This document shows positions 1-5,830 of a DNA stretch of 7,109 nucleotides, in pieces. The translations under genes and the position numbers were made by a program. Source of the stretch: JBDSLU01 sp039916225 (GTDB taxonomy: Bacteria > Acidobacteriota > Vicinamibacteria > Vicinamibacterales > Vicinamibacteraceae); the NCBI GenBank assembly GCA_039916225.1, contig JBDSLU010000181.1, forward strand, positions 1 through 7,109. Reading direction: 5' to 3'. The first letter of the stretch is position 1. Every line of letters starts with the position of its first letter. Below the pieces are notes generated by a model. The model saw only the letters and a program-made list of their open reading frames with translations. It was not told the origin of the DNA and searched no databases.

Positions 1-1130
1 GCGGCGTGGCCCACGACTTCAACAACCTGCTGACGGCCGTGCTCGGCTACATCGAGATGGCCGGCACCAAGCTCGAACGCGACAATCCGGCGCACGAGTA
101 CTTCGGCAGTATCCGTCACGCCGCCGAGCGCGGCGCCTCGCTGACGCGGCAGCTCCTCGGCTTCGCCCGCCGCCAGATCACCGAGCCGCGGGTCGTCGAT
201 CTGGACGCGCTGGTCGTACAGATGCAGGACCTGCTGCGTCGCGTCATCGGCGAAGACGTCGAGCTGCGCATCGTCACCGCGCGCGATCTCGGCAGCGTCC
301 GCCTCGACCCGGCCCAGTTCGAGCAGGTGCTGATGAACCTGGTCATCAACGCCCGCGACGCCATGCCGAACGGCGGCACGCTGACCATCGAGTCGCGCAA
401 CGTCGACCTCGACGAGAGTTACGCGCGGCAGCACCAGGGCGTGCAGCCCGGACACTACGTGATGCTGGCGGTGAGCGACACCGGCATGGGCATGACCGAA
501 GACGTGTCGCGGCACCTCTTCGAACCGTTTTTCACGACCAAGCCACCCGGTCGCGGCACCGGTCTCGGCCTCGCCACCTGCTACGGCATCGTCAAGCAGA
601 ACGGCGGCCACATCTGGGTCTACAGCGAATACGGCCGCGGCTCGACGTTCAAGATCTTCCTGCCGCGCACCGGTGAGGCGGCGACGACCGAGGCTCCGGC
701 CGATCAGGTCGCCGGCAGCGTCGCCGGGCACGAGACCCTGCTGGTGGTCGAGGATGAGCCGATGGTCCGCGCCATCTCGGTCGAGTCGCTCGAAATGCTC
801 GGCTATCGCGTGCTGCAGGCGTGCCACGGCGAGGAGGCGCTCGAGGTCGCGCGCGCTCACTCAGGGGCGATCGAGCTGGTGGTCAGCGACGTCGTGATGC
901 CGATCATGGGTGGGCCAGCGCTGGTGCAGCGTCTGCGCATCGAACGGCCGCACATCAAGGTGCTGTTCGTGTCGGGCTACACCGACGACGCCATCGTGCG
1001 GCAGGGCGTCCTCGAGCCCGGCGTCGAGTTCCTGCAGAAGCCGTTCGCGCTCGCCGCGCTGGCCCGCCGCATCCGCGAGATCCTCGGCGCCGGTGACGGC
1101 CACAACCTCCTCCTGCCGTTCGACAGCTAG
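1..1130 (+). CDS. Hybrid sensor histidine kinase with C-terminal receiver domain (5' partial)
   Basis: The 3' part of a two-component hybrid kinase; the reading frame is open to the left edge, so any sensor (PAS, GAF or membrane) domains lie outside. Counting the codon at position 6 as residue 1: the HisKA H-box AHDFNNLL carries the phosphorylated His at residue 3; the N-box is around Asn116 (VINARDAM); the G1 box is DTGMGM from Asp158; the F-box is LFEPFFTTK near 171-179; the G2 box is GRGTGLGLA at 182-190. A short linker leads to a CheY-like receiver at about 243-360, with acidic pair Asp250/Glu251, phosphoacceptor Asp295 (codon 888-890) in SDVVMP, and conserved Lys345. The expected activity is ATP-dependent autophosphorylation followed by transfer to the attached receiver. 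There is no output domain, so the signal must pass to a separate partner or be dissipated. The GTG at position 6 lies inside the H-box and is not the true start. A structured repeat follows 30 bases after the stop. Confidence 0.95.
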   Translation, partial: GVAHDFNNLLTAVLGYIEMAGTKLERDNPAHEYFGSIRHAAERGASLTRQLLGFARRQITEPRVVDLDALVVQMQDLLRRVIGEDVELRIVTARDLGSVRLDPAQFEQVLMNLVINARDAMPNGGTLTIESRNVDLDESYARQHQGVQPGHYVMLAVSDTGMGMTEDVSRHLFEPFFTTKPPGRGTGLGLATCYGIVKQNGGHIWVYSEYGRGSTFKIFLPRTGEAATTEAPADQVAGSVAGHETLLVVEDEPMVRAISVESLEMLGYRVLQACHGEEALEVARAHSGAIELVVSDVVMPIMGGPALVQRLRIERPHIKVLFVSGYTDDAIVRQGVLEPGVEFLQKPFALAALARRIREILGAGDGHNLLLPFDS

Positions 1131-1160
1131 CGCCTCGCGAAACCCTCATCCCTGGGAGAG

Positions 1161-1288
1161 GTCGAGCCTGACCGGGGCCTGCCGCCGGTCACCCCGTCGG
1201 TGCTCGGCGCAAGAACAGCGCAACGGGTGAGCGCCTGCGCGCCGTCGTTGGCCCCACCGGCGCCACCCGCCGGCAGGAGCGGCTCGAC
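1161..1288 (+). repeat. Structured palindromic repeat, copy 1 (about 130-bp family)
   Basis: First of three related elements. Outer arms GTCGAGCC (1161-1168) and GGCTCGAC (1281-1288) are exactly complementary. Inner arms TGCCGCCGGT (1180-1189) and ACCGGCGCCA (1256-1265) pair with one mismatch. The interior holds a 25-base block (1187-1211) identical in all three copies, and a GCGCAACGGG...GCGCCTGCGCGCCG segment that is nearly so. This copy is the most diverged; its outer arms differ in sequence from the other two copies yet keep full complementarity. It starts 30 bases after the histidine kinase stop and lies in the orientation of that gene. No T-tract follows, so it is not a standard intrinsic terminator. 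Confidence 0.8.
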
Positions 1289-1297
1289 GCCGCGCCG

Positions 1298-1462
1298 TCA
1301 GCGTTGCCATCGAGCGGCACTCGTCGCGACGGCTCCCGCTTCGCGCGCCAAGTCGCGACAGGAGCCAGGCCACGCCGTTGCGTCGCGCCACATCCAGACG
1401 TACAGATAGGTTGAGGCGAGTGGGAGTATGGCGAGTATGAGTGCGGCCGCGATCTTTCTCAT
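1298..1462 (-). CDS. Possible small membrane protein (54 residues), unrecognised
   Basis: A short ATG-to-TGA frame that I do not recognise. The first 25 residues are MRKIAAALIL followed by AILPLASTYLYVWMW: a basic start and one hydrophobic segment of about 20 residues, as in a single-pass membrane protein or an uncleaved signal anchor. The remainder (about residues 26-54) is polar and alanine/arginine-rich. It is divergent from the uricase gene and its 3' end faces repeat copy 1, leaving 9 bases between the stop and the outer arm. Against it: no clear Shine-Dalgarno sequence precedes the ATG, and it uses rare codons for a GC-rich genome (ATA twice, AGA, TCA), with lower third-position GC than the neighbours. 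It may be a recently acquired small gene or a chance frame. Confidence 0.3.
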   Translation of the reverse strand: MRKIAAALILAILPLASTYLYVWMWRDATAWPGSCRDLAREAGAVATSAARWQR

Positions 1463-1471
1463 GCGCGGCCG
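1444..1471. promoter_or_regulatory. GC-rich hairpin upstream of uricase
   Basis: A perfect 8-bp inverted repeat, CGGCCGCG (1444-1451) and CGCGGCCG (1464-1471), with a 12-base AT-richer loop. It lies about 80 bases before the uricase start and overlaps the first codons of the possible small minus-strand ORF. It could be an operator for a regulator, a weak transcription stop for read-through from the left, or the result of GC-rich composition. I see no convincing -35/-10 pair beside it. Confidence 0.3.
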
Positions 1472-1540
1472 ATTCTAGTAGTCTCAGCAGAGCCCGGGGT
1501 GACAGACGTTCACTCGAATCGGGCAGTCCAACGATCTCCC

Positions 1541-1546
1541 AGGGAG
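1541..1546 (+). promoter_or_regulatory. Ribosome binding site deciding the uricase start
   Basis: AGGGAG lies 6 bases before the ATG at 1553. A longer in-frame reading from a GTG at 1499 would add 18 residues with no homology to the uricase N-terminus, and no purine-rich site precedes that GTG. The ATG at 1553 is therefore preferred. Confidence 0.7.
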
Positions 1547-1552
1547 CCCTCG

Positions 1553-2386
1553 ATGCTGCGAGACACGGCCTACGGCAAGTCGCGGGTCCGGCTCGTGCAG
1601 CTCACGCGCCGATCCGATCGGCATGAGCTGTCCGATCTGACGATCGCCATCCGGTTCGAAGGCGACTACGACGAGTCGTACACGGCCGGGGACAACAGCG
1701 CGGTGCTGCCGACCGACACGATGAAGAACACCGTCTACGCGCTTGCCGCGACCGAGCGCGTGCGCGAGGCCGAGTCGTTCGGCCTCGTCCTCGCCCGGCA
1801 CTTTCTCGATCGCAACTCGCGCCTCGAGCGCGTGCGCATCGACATCACGGAACACGCGTGGCGCCGCATCGCCTCGGGCGATCGCGACTATGGGCAGGCG
1901 TTCGTGCGGCAGGGCCCGGAGCATCGAACGTCGACCATCGAGGCCGACCGTCAGTCGGCAACCGTCGACGCGGGCGTCGCCGATCTCGTCATCCTGAAGT
2001 CCGCCAAGTCGGCGTTCGCCGGCTTCCCCCGCGACGAGTACACCACCCTGCCGGAGACCGAGGATCGGATCTTCGCCACCTCGCTGTCGGCGACGTGGCG
2101 CTACCGCGACACGGCGGTGAGCTTCGATACCGTCTGGCGGGCTGCGCACAAGACGCTCCTGGAGTCCTTCGCGGAGCATCAGAGCGCGTCCGTGCAGCAC
2201 ACGCTCCATGCGATGGGGCAGGCGGTGATCGACCAGGTCGAGGACGTGACGTCGATCCATCTCGTGATGCCCAACAAGCACCACCTGCCGGTCGACCTCA
2301 CGCGGTTCGGCCTCGAGAACCGCAACGAGATCTTCGTGCCGACCGATGAGCCGTACGGCCTCATCGAAGGAACGGTCACCCGGTAA
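1553..2386 (+). CDS. Urate oxidase (uricase, factor-independent urate hydroxylase)
   Basis: A 277-residue cofactor-free uricase that oxidises urate with O2 to 5-hydroxyisourate and H2O2, the first step from urate towards allantoin; expected in the cytoplasm. It has the usual tandem T-fold layout and length. By alignment from memory to the Aspergillus flavus enzyme, the catalytic triad is present: Lys9 in YGKSRV (Lys10), Thr54 in PTDTMKNT (Thr57) and His243 in PNKHHL (His256). The urate-binding residues are also kept: Phe155 in SAFAGF (Phe159), Arg172 in EDRIF (Arg176), Gln215 in SVQHT (Gln228) and Asn241 (Asn254). The RDEYTTL signature is at 160-166. The start is set by the AGGGAG site. No other purine-degradation gene (HIU hydrolase, OHCU decarboxylase, allantoinase, xanthine dehydrogenase) is in the window, so the pathway must be completed elsewhere. 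Repeat copy 2 follows 22 bases after the stop. Confidence 0.96.
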   Translation: MLRDTAYGKSRVRLVQLTRRSDRHELSDLTIAIRFEGDYDESYTAGDNSAVLPTDTMKNTVYALAATERVREAESFGLVLARHFLDRNSRLERVRIDITEHAWRRIASGDRDYGQAFVRQGPEHRTSTIEADRQSATVDAGVADLVILKSAKSAFAGFPRDEYTTLPETEDRIFATSLSATWRYRDTAVSFDTVWRAAHKTLLESFAEHQSASVQHTLHAMGQAVIDQVEDVTSIHLVMPNKHHLPVDLTRFGLENRNEIFVPTDEPYGLIEGTVTR

Positions 2387-2408
2387 CCGCTCGTGTGACC
2401 CGCTTGGA

Positions 2409-2538
2409 GCGAGTCGGCGCTCGGGGCCTGTCACCGGTCACCCCGTCGGTGCTCGGCGCAAGGACGGCGCAACGGGAGAGCGCCTGCGCGCCGCCGGGGG
2501 CCCCACCGGTGACACCCGCTTCGCAGAACTCGACTCGC
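2409..2538 (+). repeat. Structured palindromic repeat, copy 2
   Basis: Outer arms GCGAGTCG (2409-2416) and CGACTCGC (2531-2538) are exactly complementary. Inner arms TGTCACCGGT (2429-2438) and ACCGGTGACA (2505-2514) form a perfect 10-bp inverted repeat. The 25-base block shared by all copies is at 2436-2460. This copy carries an A-T pair in the inner stem where copies 1 and 3 have G-C, so the change is compensated on both arms. It follows the uricase stop by 22 bases in the same orientation and faces the 3' end of the frameshifted minus-strand gene. Confidence 0.85.
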
Positions 2539-2572
2539 CTGTCGCTCGCAGTGTCCCTGTCGCCAACGCGTT

Positions 2573-3122
2573 CTAAGACGAGCGACGAGCTGACTCGAGA
2601 AGCACGGACTTCGTGTTCGCGTCGTAGACCCACACGCGGCGAAACGGAGAATCGGCGAGGTTCTCTGCAACGAAGCGCGCGACGTGGGCCTGCCACATGG
2701 CCACCGCCGTCGGTTGGAGTTCGAAGAAGGCCAGAAGCTCGATTGGTGCCGACCCTGAGTAGACCTTTCGAAACTTGCGCTCGAGCCGAGCGACAATCGG
2801 GTTGCCGAGGAACGTAGCTGCGTCGACCTGAAACGCCGGGCCGACGAAGTTGCCACGGCTGATGCGGACGAAACGAAGGGTGCTGGTCCAATCAAGAGTC
2901 GTAGGCAGGTCAACTGCTCCAATGAAGCCATTCGGCAGTGCTTCAAGATGCTCCACTAGTAATCGCGCGTGGCAGTGAGACCTCTTCGAGGTGCGTCTGT
3001 AGACGAATCTGGTCGGATACCATCCGTGCGAAGTGTTCGTCGACGATCTCGACAAGTTCGAATCGGAGTTCGGATCCATCGGCCTCCTGAAACAGACGAA
3101 GTTCGTCTCTTGCCTGGGTCAT
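2573..3122 (-). pseudogene. Hypothetical protein gene broken by a frameshift (about 182 residues if restored)
   Basis: Two adjacent minus-strand frames read as one protein. The first begins at ATG 3122 (MTQARDELRLFQEADGSELR...) and runs 53 plausible residues to about 2964, then meets a stop at 2943-2945. The second continues from about 2962 (LLVEHLEALPNGFIGAVDLP...) to a TAG at 2573-2575. Skipping the single base at 2963, or restoring two bases in the adjacent CGCGCG run (2964-2969), joins them into about 182 residues. The C-terminal half has a strongly protein-like pattern (GNFVGPAFQVDAATFLGNP, ELLAFFELQP, SPFRRVWVYDANTKSVLLE). I do not recognise the family and assign no function. Base composition is lower in GC (about 53-63% in the 60-base lines I counted) than the roughly 70% of the neighbours, suggesting foreign origin. 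A modest AGGG lies 9 bases before the ATG. The break could be a true mutation or a sequencing/assembly error. Confidence 0.6.
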
Positions 3123-3189
3123 GTATGGGTGCCCTGCCAAGCATCTAGGCTGATTCGATCGATCGCAGCGCCGCCGAGCGCGAGCGAGG

Positions 3190-3319
3190 GCGAGTCGAGT
3201 GCGTGAAGGCGGGTGTCGCCGGTGGGGCCCCCGGCGGCGCGCAGGCGCTCTCCCGTTGCGCTGGTTGTGCGCCGAGCACCGACGGGGTGACCGGCGACAG
3301 GCCACGCGTTGCGACTCGC
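3190..3319 (-). repeat. Structured palindromic repeat, copy 3 (inverted relative to copies 1 and 2)
   Basis: Read on the plus strand, the outer arms are GCGAGTCG (3190-3197) and CGACTCGC (3312-3319), and the inner arms TGTCGCCGGT (3214-3223) and ACCGGCGACA (3290-3299); both pairs are perfect. The 25-base common block lies at 3268-3292 on the minus strand, which sets the orientation. Total length equals copy 2 (130 bp). It starts 20 bases after the DUF4180 stop in the orientation of that gene, and lies upstream of the frameshifted gene, whose presumed 5' region (3123-3189) holds a TCGATCGA palindrome but no clear promoter. Confidence 0.85.
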
Positions 3320-3339
3320 GGCGGGCGACTCACAGGCTG

Positions 3340-3690
3340 TTAGCCGCCGCCCGCTTCGTCGCCGAGCTCCTCGAGCCACTCGACGGCGGGGCCGCGGGTC
3401 TCGAAGATTCGGAAGTGGCCCTTGCGCGATTCCTCGGCCACCATCTCCGGGAATCGCGAACTGAACGCGACGCTGCCGGGCGGGCAGAGCACCGCGACGC
3501 GGACGCGGTAGTTGCGCCACTTCTGCAGGCACTCGCCGGCGACGCCGGTGCTCAGGTCGAAGAAGCCGGGCGGCAGGTTGGCGGGATGGAGCAGTGCGTC
3601 GTTGCTCCGGGCGGCGGCGCAGGCTTCGACCAGCGTCTTCCAGTCCGCGGTCGAGGTGAGCCACGGCTGGCCGAGTGGGCCTTCGATCAT
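3340..3690 (-). CDS. DUF4180 domain protein
   Basis: A 116-residue protein whose whole length fits the DUF4180 family, small proteins of unknown biochemical function. Supporting pattern: an N-terminal stretch with ACAAARSNDALLHPANLP (about 23-40), the core LPPGFFDLSTGVAGECLQKW (39-58) followed by NYRVRVAVL, then SSRFPEMVAEESRKGHFRIF (77-96) and a closing AVEWLEEL. The core FFDLxTGxAGExLQK followed by NYRVxxA is what I recall as diagnostic. No signal peptide or membrane segment is seen, so it is probably cytoplasmic. Its ATG overlaps the beta-lactamase TGA in an ATGA, which predicts translational coupling. The C-terminus ends GDEAGGG. Repeat copy 3 lies just past the stop. The family assignment is from memory of the motif; no function is claimed. 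Confidence 0.8.
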   Translation of the reverse strand: MIEGPLGQPWLTSTADWKTLVEACAAARSNDALLHPANLPPGFFDLSTGVAGECLQKWRNYRVRVAVLCPPGSVAFSSRFPEMVAEESRKGHFRIFETRGPAVEWLEELGDEAGGG

Positions 3691-4511
3691 CGGGTGCTCT
3701 TCGTGGGCTTTGGCGCGGGCGCTGGCGCCGGGAATATGCCGAGGTCGGCGAGGATGGCTCGTGCCTTGGGGACGCGCTGCGTCATCAGCGGATCGTACGC
3801 CTTGTCGCCCAGTTCCAGCGCGAAGTACCAGACACCGGCCGGCTTCTCGACGTAGCCGACGTACCACAGCGTGACGTGACCGTCTGCGGTCGGGTGGCAG
3901 GCGCCGGTCTTGGCGCGCAGCGTGCCCTCGGGCCGCTGCTCGGCGATCATGATGTCCTTGGTCAGGCGCGTCGTCCGATCGGAGAGCCCCAGGCTGTTCT
4001 CGTGCAGCCGCTTCAGGAACGCGACCTGCTCGTTGGCCGAGATGCGCAGCGAGCCGTCGATCCAGAACGGGCCGTCGGCCACGCCGCCGCTGGTATCGGC
4101 ATTGCCGTAGCCGAACTGCTTCACGAGTCGCGTCTCGGCCGGCAGACCGGCCTTGCGTGACAGCGCCTGGTAGTACCACAGCACCGATTCCTTGTAGGCC
4201 GAGCGCAGCGTGTGGTCCTGGCGCCAGACGTCACGCGACGCCTTCAGGGCGGGGTCGTACTCGACCACGAACTCGGCTCCCGTGGCGGCGCCGGTCTCGA
4301 GCAGGATCGCGGTATTCGGAATCTTGAACGTCGAGCACGGGGCGAAGCGCTGGTCGGCGCGGGCGGCGTTCCAGCGGGTGAACGCGCCTGTCTGGCCGTC
4401 GAGCAGCACGAAGGTGCCGTCGATGCCCTGAAAGTGCCTGGTGAGGTCCTGCCCGCCGGCCGGAGCCGCAGCGAGCAGACAGGCGACAGCAAGGAACGCG
4501 CGCGTGGTCAT
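3687..4511 (-). CDS. Class D (OXA-like) serine beta-lactamase
   Basis: A 274-residue secreted penicillin-recognising enzyme expected to hydrolyse beta-lactams in the periplasm through an acyl-serine intermediate. The N-terminus (MTTRAFLAVACLLAAAPAGG) is a signal peptide with likely cleavage near residues 18-21. Class D motifs appear in order: Ser60-Thr-Phe-Lys63 (nucleophile and the lysine usually carboxylated), Ser109-Val-Leu111 at the SxV site, Tyr135-Gly-Asn137 (FGYGNADTSG), Trp150 (PFWIDGSL), and Lys201-Thr-Gly203 (RAKTGA). Arg246 sits near the position of the usual carboxylate-binding arginine. The SxV site reads SVL, a Val-to-Leu change beside the active-site lysine pocket. An Ala/Pro-rich tail (PAPAPAPKP) extends the C-terminus. 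Penicillin-sensing domains can look alike, but the free signal peptide and complete motif set favour an enzyme. It lies 68 bases after the MFS gene and overlaps DUF4180 by 4 bases. No strong ribosome site precedes the ATG. Confidence 0.93.
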   Translation of the reverse strand: MTTRAFLAVACLLAAAPAGGQDLTRHFQGIDGTFVLLDGQTGAFTRWNAARADQRFAPCSTFKIPNTAILLETGAATGAEFVVEYDPALKASRDVWRQDHTLRSAYKESVLWYYQALSRKAGLPAETRLVKQFGYGNADTSGGVADGPFWIDGSLRISANEQVAFLKRLHENSLGLSDRTTRLTKDIMIAEQRPEGTLRAKTGACHPTADGHVTLWYVGYVEKPAGVWYFALELGDKAYDPLMTQRVPKARAILADLGIFPAPAPAPKPTKSTR

Positions 4512-4579
4512 CGCGCGGATCGTAACAGAGCGGCCCGACCCGGAATCGGCTGGGCGCTCGGGGTGGTGCCGGTCCGCCG

Positions 4580-5830
4580 CTAGTGCTGCGCCGGTTTGCG
4601 GGCCATCTCGTAGCGCGGCAGGACGAGCATCAGCGGCGCGACGACGAGGATCGAGACCGCGATCCAGATGAGCAGCGTGGTGTACGACCCGCTCGCATCG
4701 AATGCCTTGCCCATCAGCACCGGGCCGATGGCGCCGGCGATCGCGTAGAACGTCCAGGTGAGCGCGTAGAGCACCGAGAAGGAGCGAAGTCCGAAGTAAC
4801 GCGCCACCAGGAAGGGGATGACGTCGGCTTCGCCGCCCATGCTGAAGCCGATGAGGACGGCCGCCGTCACGCCGGCGGCCAGCGAGGACGCGCTGGAGAG
4901 CAGGAACGTGCCCAGTGCGGCCAGCGCGAGGAGCGCGAAGGACACCCACGGCGCGAAGAAGCGATCGAGCAGCCAGCCGGTCGCCAGGCGGCCGACCAGC
5001 GCGGCGCCGCCGAGGGCCGAGACGGCGATCGCGGCCCGGTCCGGGTGAATGCCGCGGTCCGTCAGGAGCGCCGACAGGTGGGTGATGGAGCCGTTCTGGG
5101 CGATCGAGATGCAGAACAGCACCACGACGATGATCCAGAAGGCGTAGGAGCGCAGTCCTTCGCCGACGGTCGCGCCGGTCTGCACGCCGCGGCCGTCGGC
5201 CGTGCGCGTGCCGGGGCGCTCGCGGACGAACGCCAGCACCGTCGGCACCCCGATGGCGACGATGGCGAATCCGATGATGATCGCCGCCCGCCGCCAGCCC
5301 ACCGCGTCGATCAGGCGCTGCGTGATCGGCGGCAGGATCATCGCGCCGAGCGCGCTGCCGCACATCCCGAAGGCCAACGCCGCGCCCAGGCGGGTATGGA
5401 ACCAGGTCGAGATGGCCCGCGAATAGGCGACCTGCGACGTCGCCATGGCCACCGTGCCGAAGACGACGAACAGCGCGTAGTAGTGCGCCAGGTGCGGCGT
5501 CATCAGGCTCAGCGAGGCGAAAGCGGCGCCGAACACCACGATGCTCGGCACGATGACCGTACGCGGCCCGAACCGGTCCAGCAGCATGCCGGTGATCGGG
5601 GCGCAGACGGCGGCGGTCATCGCCGCGAAGCCGAAGGCGGCCGACACCGATTCGCGGTTCCAGTGGAACGTCTCGGAGATGGGCTTGAGGAAGATCCCGA
5701 ACGTGTAGACAAGGACGGAGGCGAAGCTGACCAGGATCCCGAGCGCAGAGGCGGCGGCGACGCGCCATCCCTCGTAGCCGGGCGACGTCTCGTCGACGTC
5801 AGGGGCGATCGTGCCGACGGTGGCCTCCAC
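4580..5830 (-). CDS. MFS transporter, oxalate/formate-antiporter or monocarboxylate-like
   Basis: A 416-residue integral inner-membrane carrier with about 12 predicted helices; the first begins just after GWRVAAASALG (residue 21 on). MFS motif A is GMLLDRFGPRT at 81-91 between helices 2 and 3, with a related GWLLDRFFAPW at 285-295 in the second half. A polar central loop lies at about 203-225 (RERPGTRTADGRG...). The stretch GGEADVIPFLVARYFGLRSF (332-351) resembles the conserved ExD...RYFGxR segment of the OFA/MCT-like branch, whose members usually carry small organic acids; substrate here is unproven. The start is GTG at 5830, immediately after the TAG of the upstream receptor gene with no spacer, so co-transcription and perhaps translational re-initiation are likely. 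No good Shine-Dalgarno sequence is visible, but no later start keeps the first helix. Confidence 0.9.
   Translation of the reverse strand: MEATVGTIAPDVDETSPGYEGWRVAAASALGILVSFASVLVYTFGIFLKPISETFHWNRESVSAAFGFAAMTAAVCAPITGMLLDRFGPRTVIVPSIVVFGAAFASLSLMTPHLAHYYALFVVFGTVAMATSQVAYSRAISTWFHTRLGAALAFGMCGSALGAMILPPITQRLIDAVGWRRAAIIIGFAIVAIGVPTVLAFVRERPGTRTADGRGVQTGATVGEGLRSYAFWIIVVVLFCISIAQNGSITHLSALLTDRGIHPDRAAIAVSALGGAALVGRLATGWLLDRFFAPWVSFALLALAALGTFLLSSASSLAAGVTAAVLIGFSMGGEADVIPFLVARYFGLRSFSVLYALTWTFYAIAGAIGPVLMGKAFDASGSYTTLLIWIAVSILVVAPLMLVLPRYEMARKPAQH

Noticed and set aside
1144..1162. Small hairpin after the histidine kinase stop as an intrinsic terminator
   Set aside because: The CCTC-CCC/GGG-GAGG stem is bulged, has almost no loop, and lacks a following T-tract.
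1424..1439. Tandem GAGTATG direct repeat (two copies, 9-base period) as an operator
   Set aside because: On the minus strand it encodes part of the repetitive Leu/Ile hydrophobic run of the possible small membrane protein, which is a sufficient explanation if that ORF is real; two copies are too few to call a regulatory array.
1499..1552. An 18-residue N-terminal extension of uricase from a GTG start
   Set aside because: No ribosome binding site precedes the GTG and the extension matches nothing in the uricase family, whereas the ATG at 1553 has AGGGAG at proper spacing.
1484..2434. A 316-codon minus-strand frame antisense to uricase
   Set aside because: It mirrors the uricase coding frame, is charged and low-complexity, and runs across repeat copy 2 at one end; uricase on the plus strand has every expected catalytic residue.
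1161..3319. The repeats as integron attC recombination sites
   Set aside because: Length and folding are similar to large attC sites, but the required terminal AAC and GTT triplets of the R boxes are absent at the arm ends, the gap between outer and inner arms is about 12 bases rather than the usual short spacer, and copies 2 and 3 point in opposite directions, unlike a cassette array. No integrase gene is present.
1161..3319. The repeats as a CRISPR array or an insertion sequence
   Set aside because: Copies are hundreds of bases apart, irregularly spaced, in both orientations and separated by genes. None contains or borders a transposase, and I found no convincing target-site duplications.
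3687..5768. A 693-codon minus-strand open frame running from inside the MFS region into the beta-lactamase
   Set aside because: Its first two thirds are arginine/proline/alanine-rich and out of frame with the clear 12-helix transporter; this is a GC-rich shadow. Only the part from the ATG at 4511 is a real gene.
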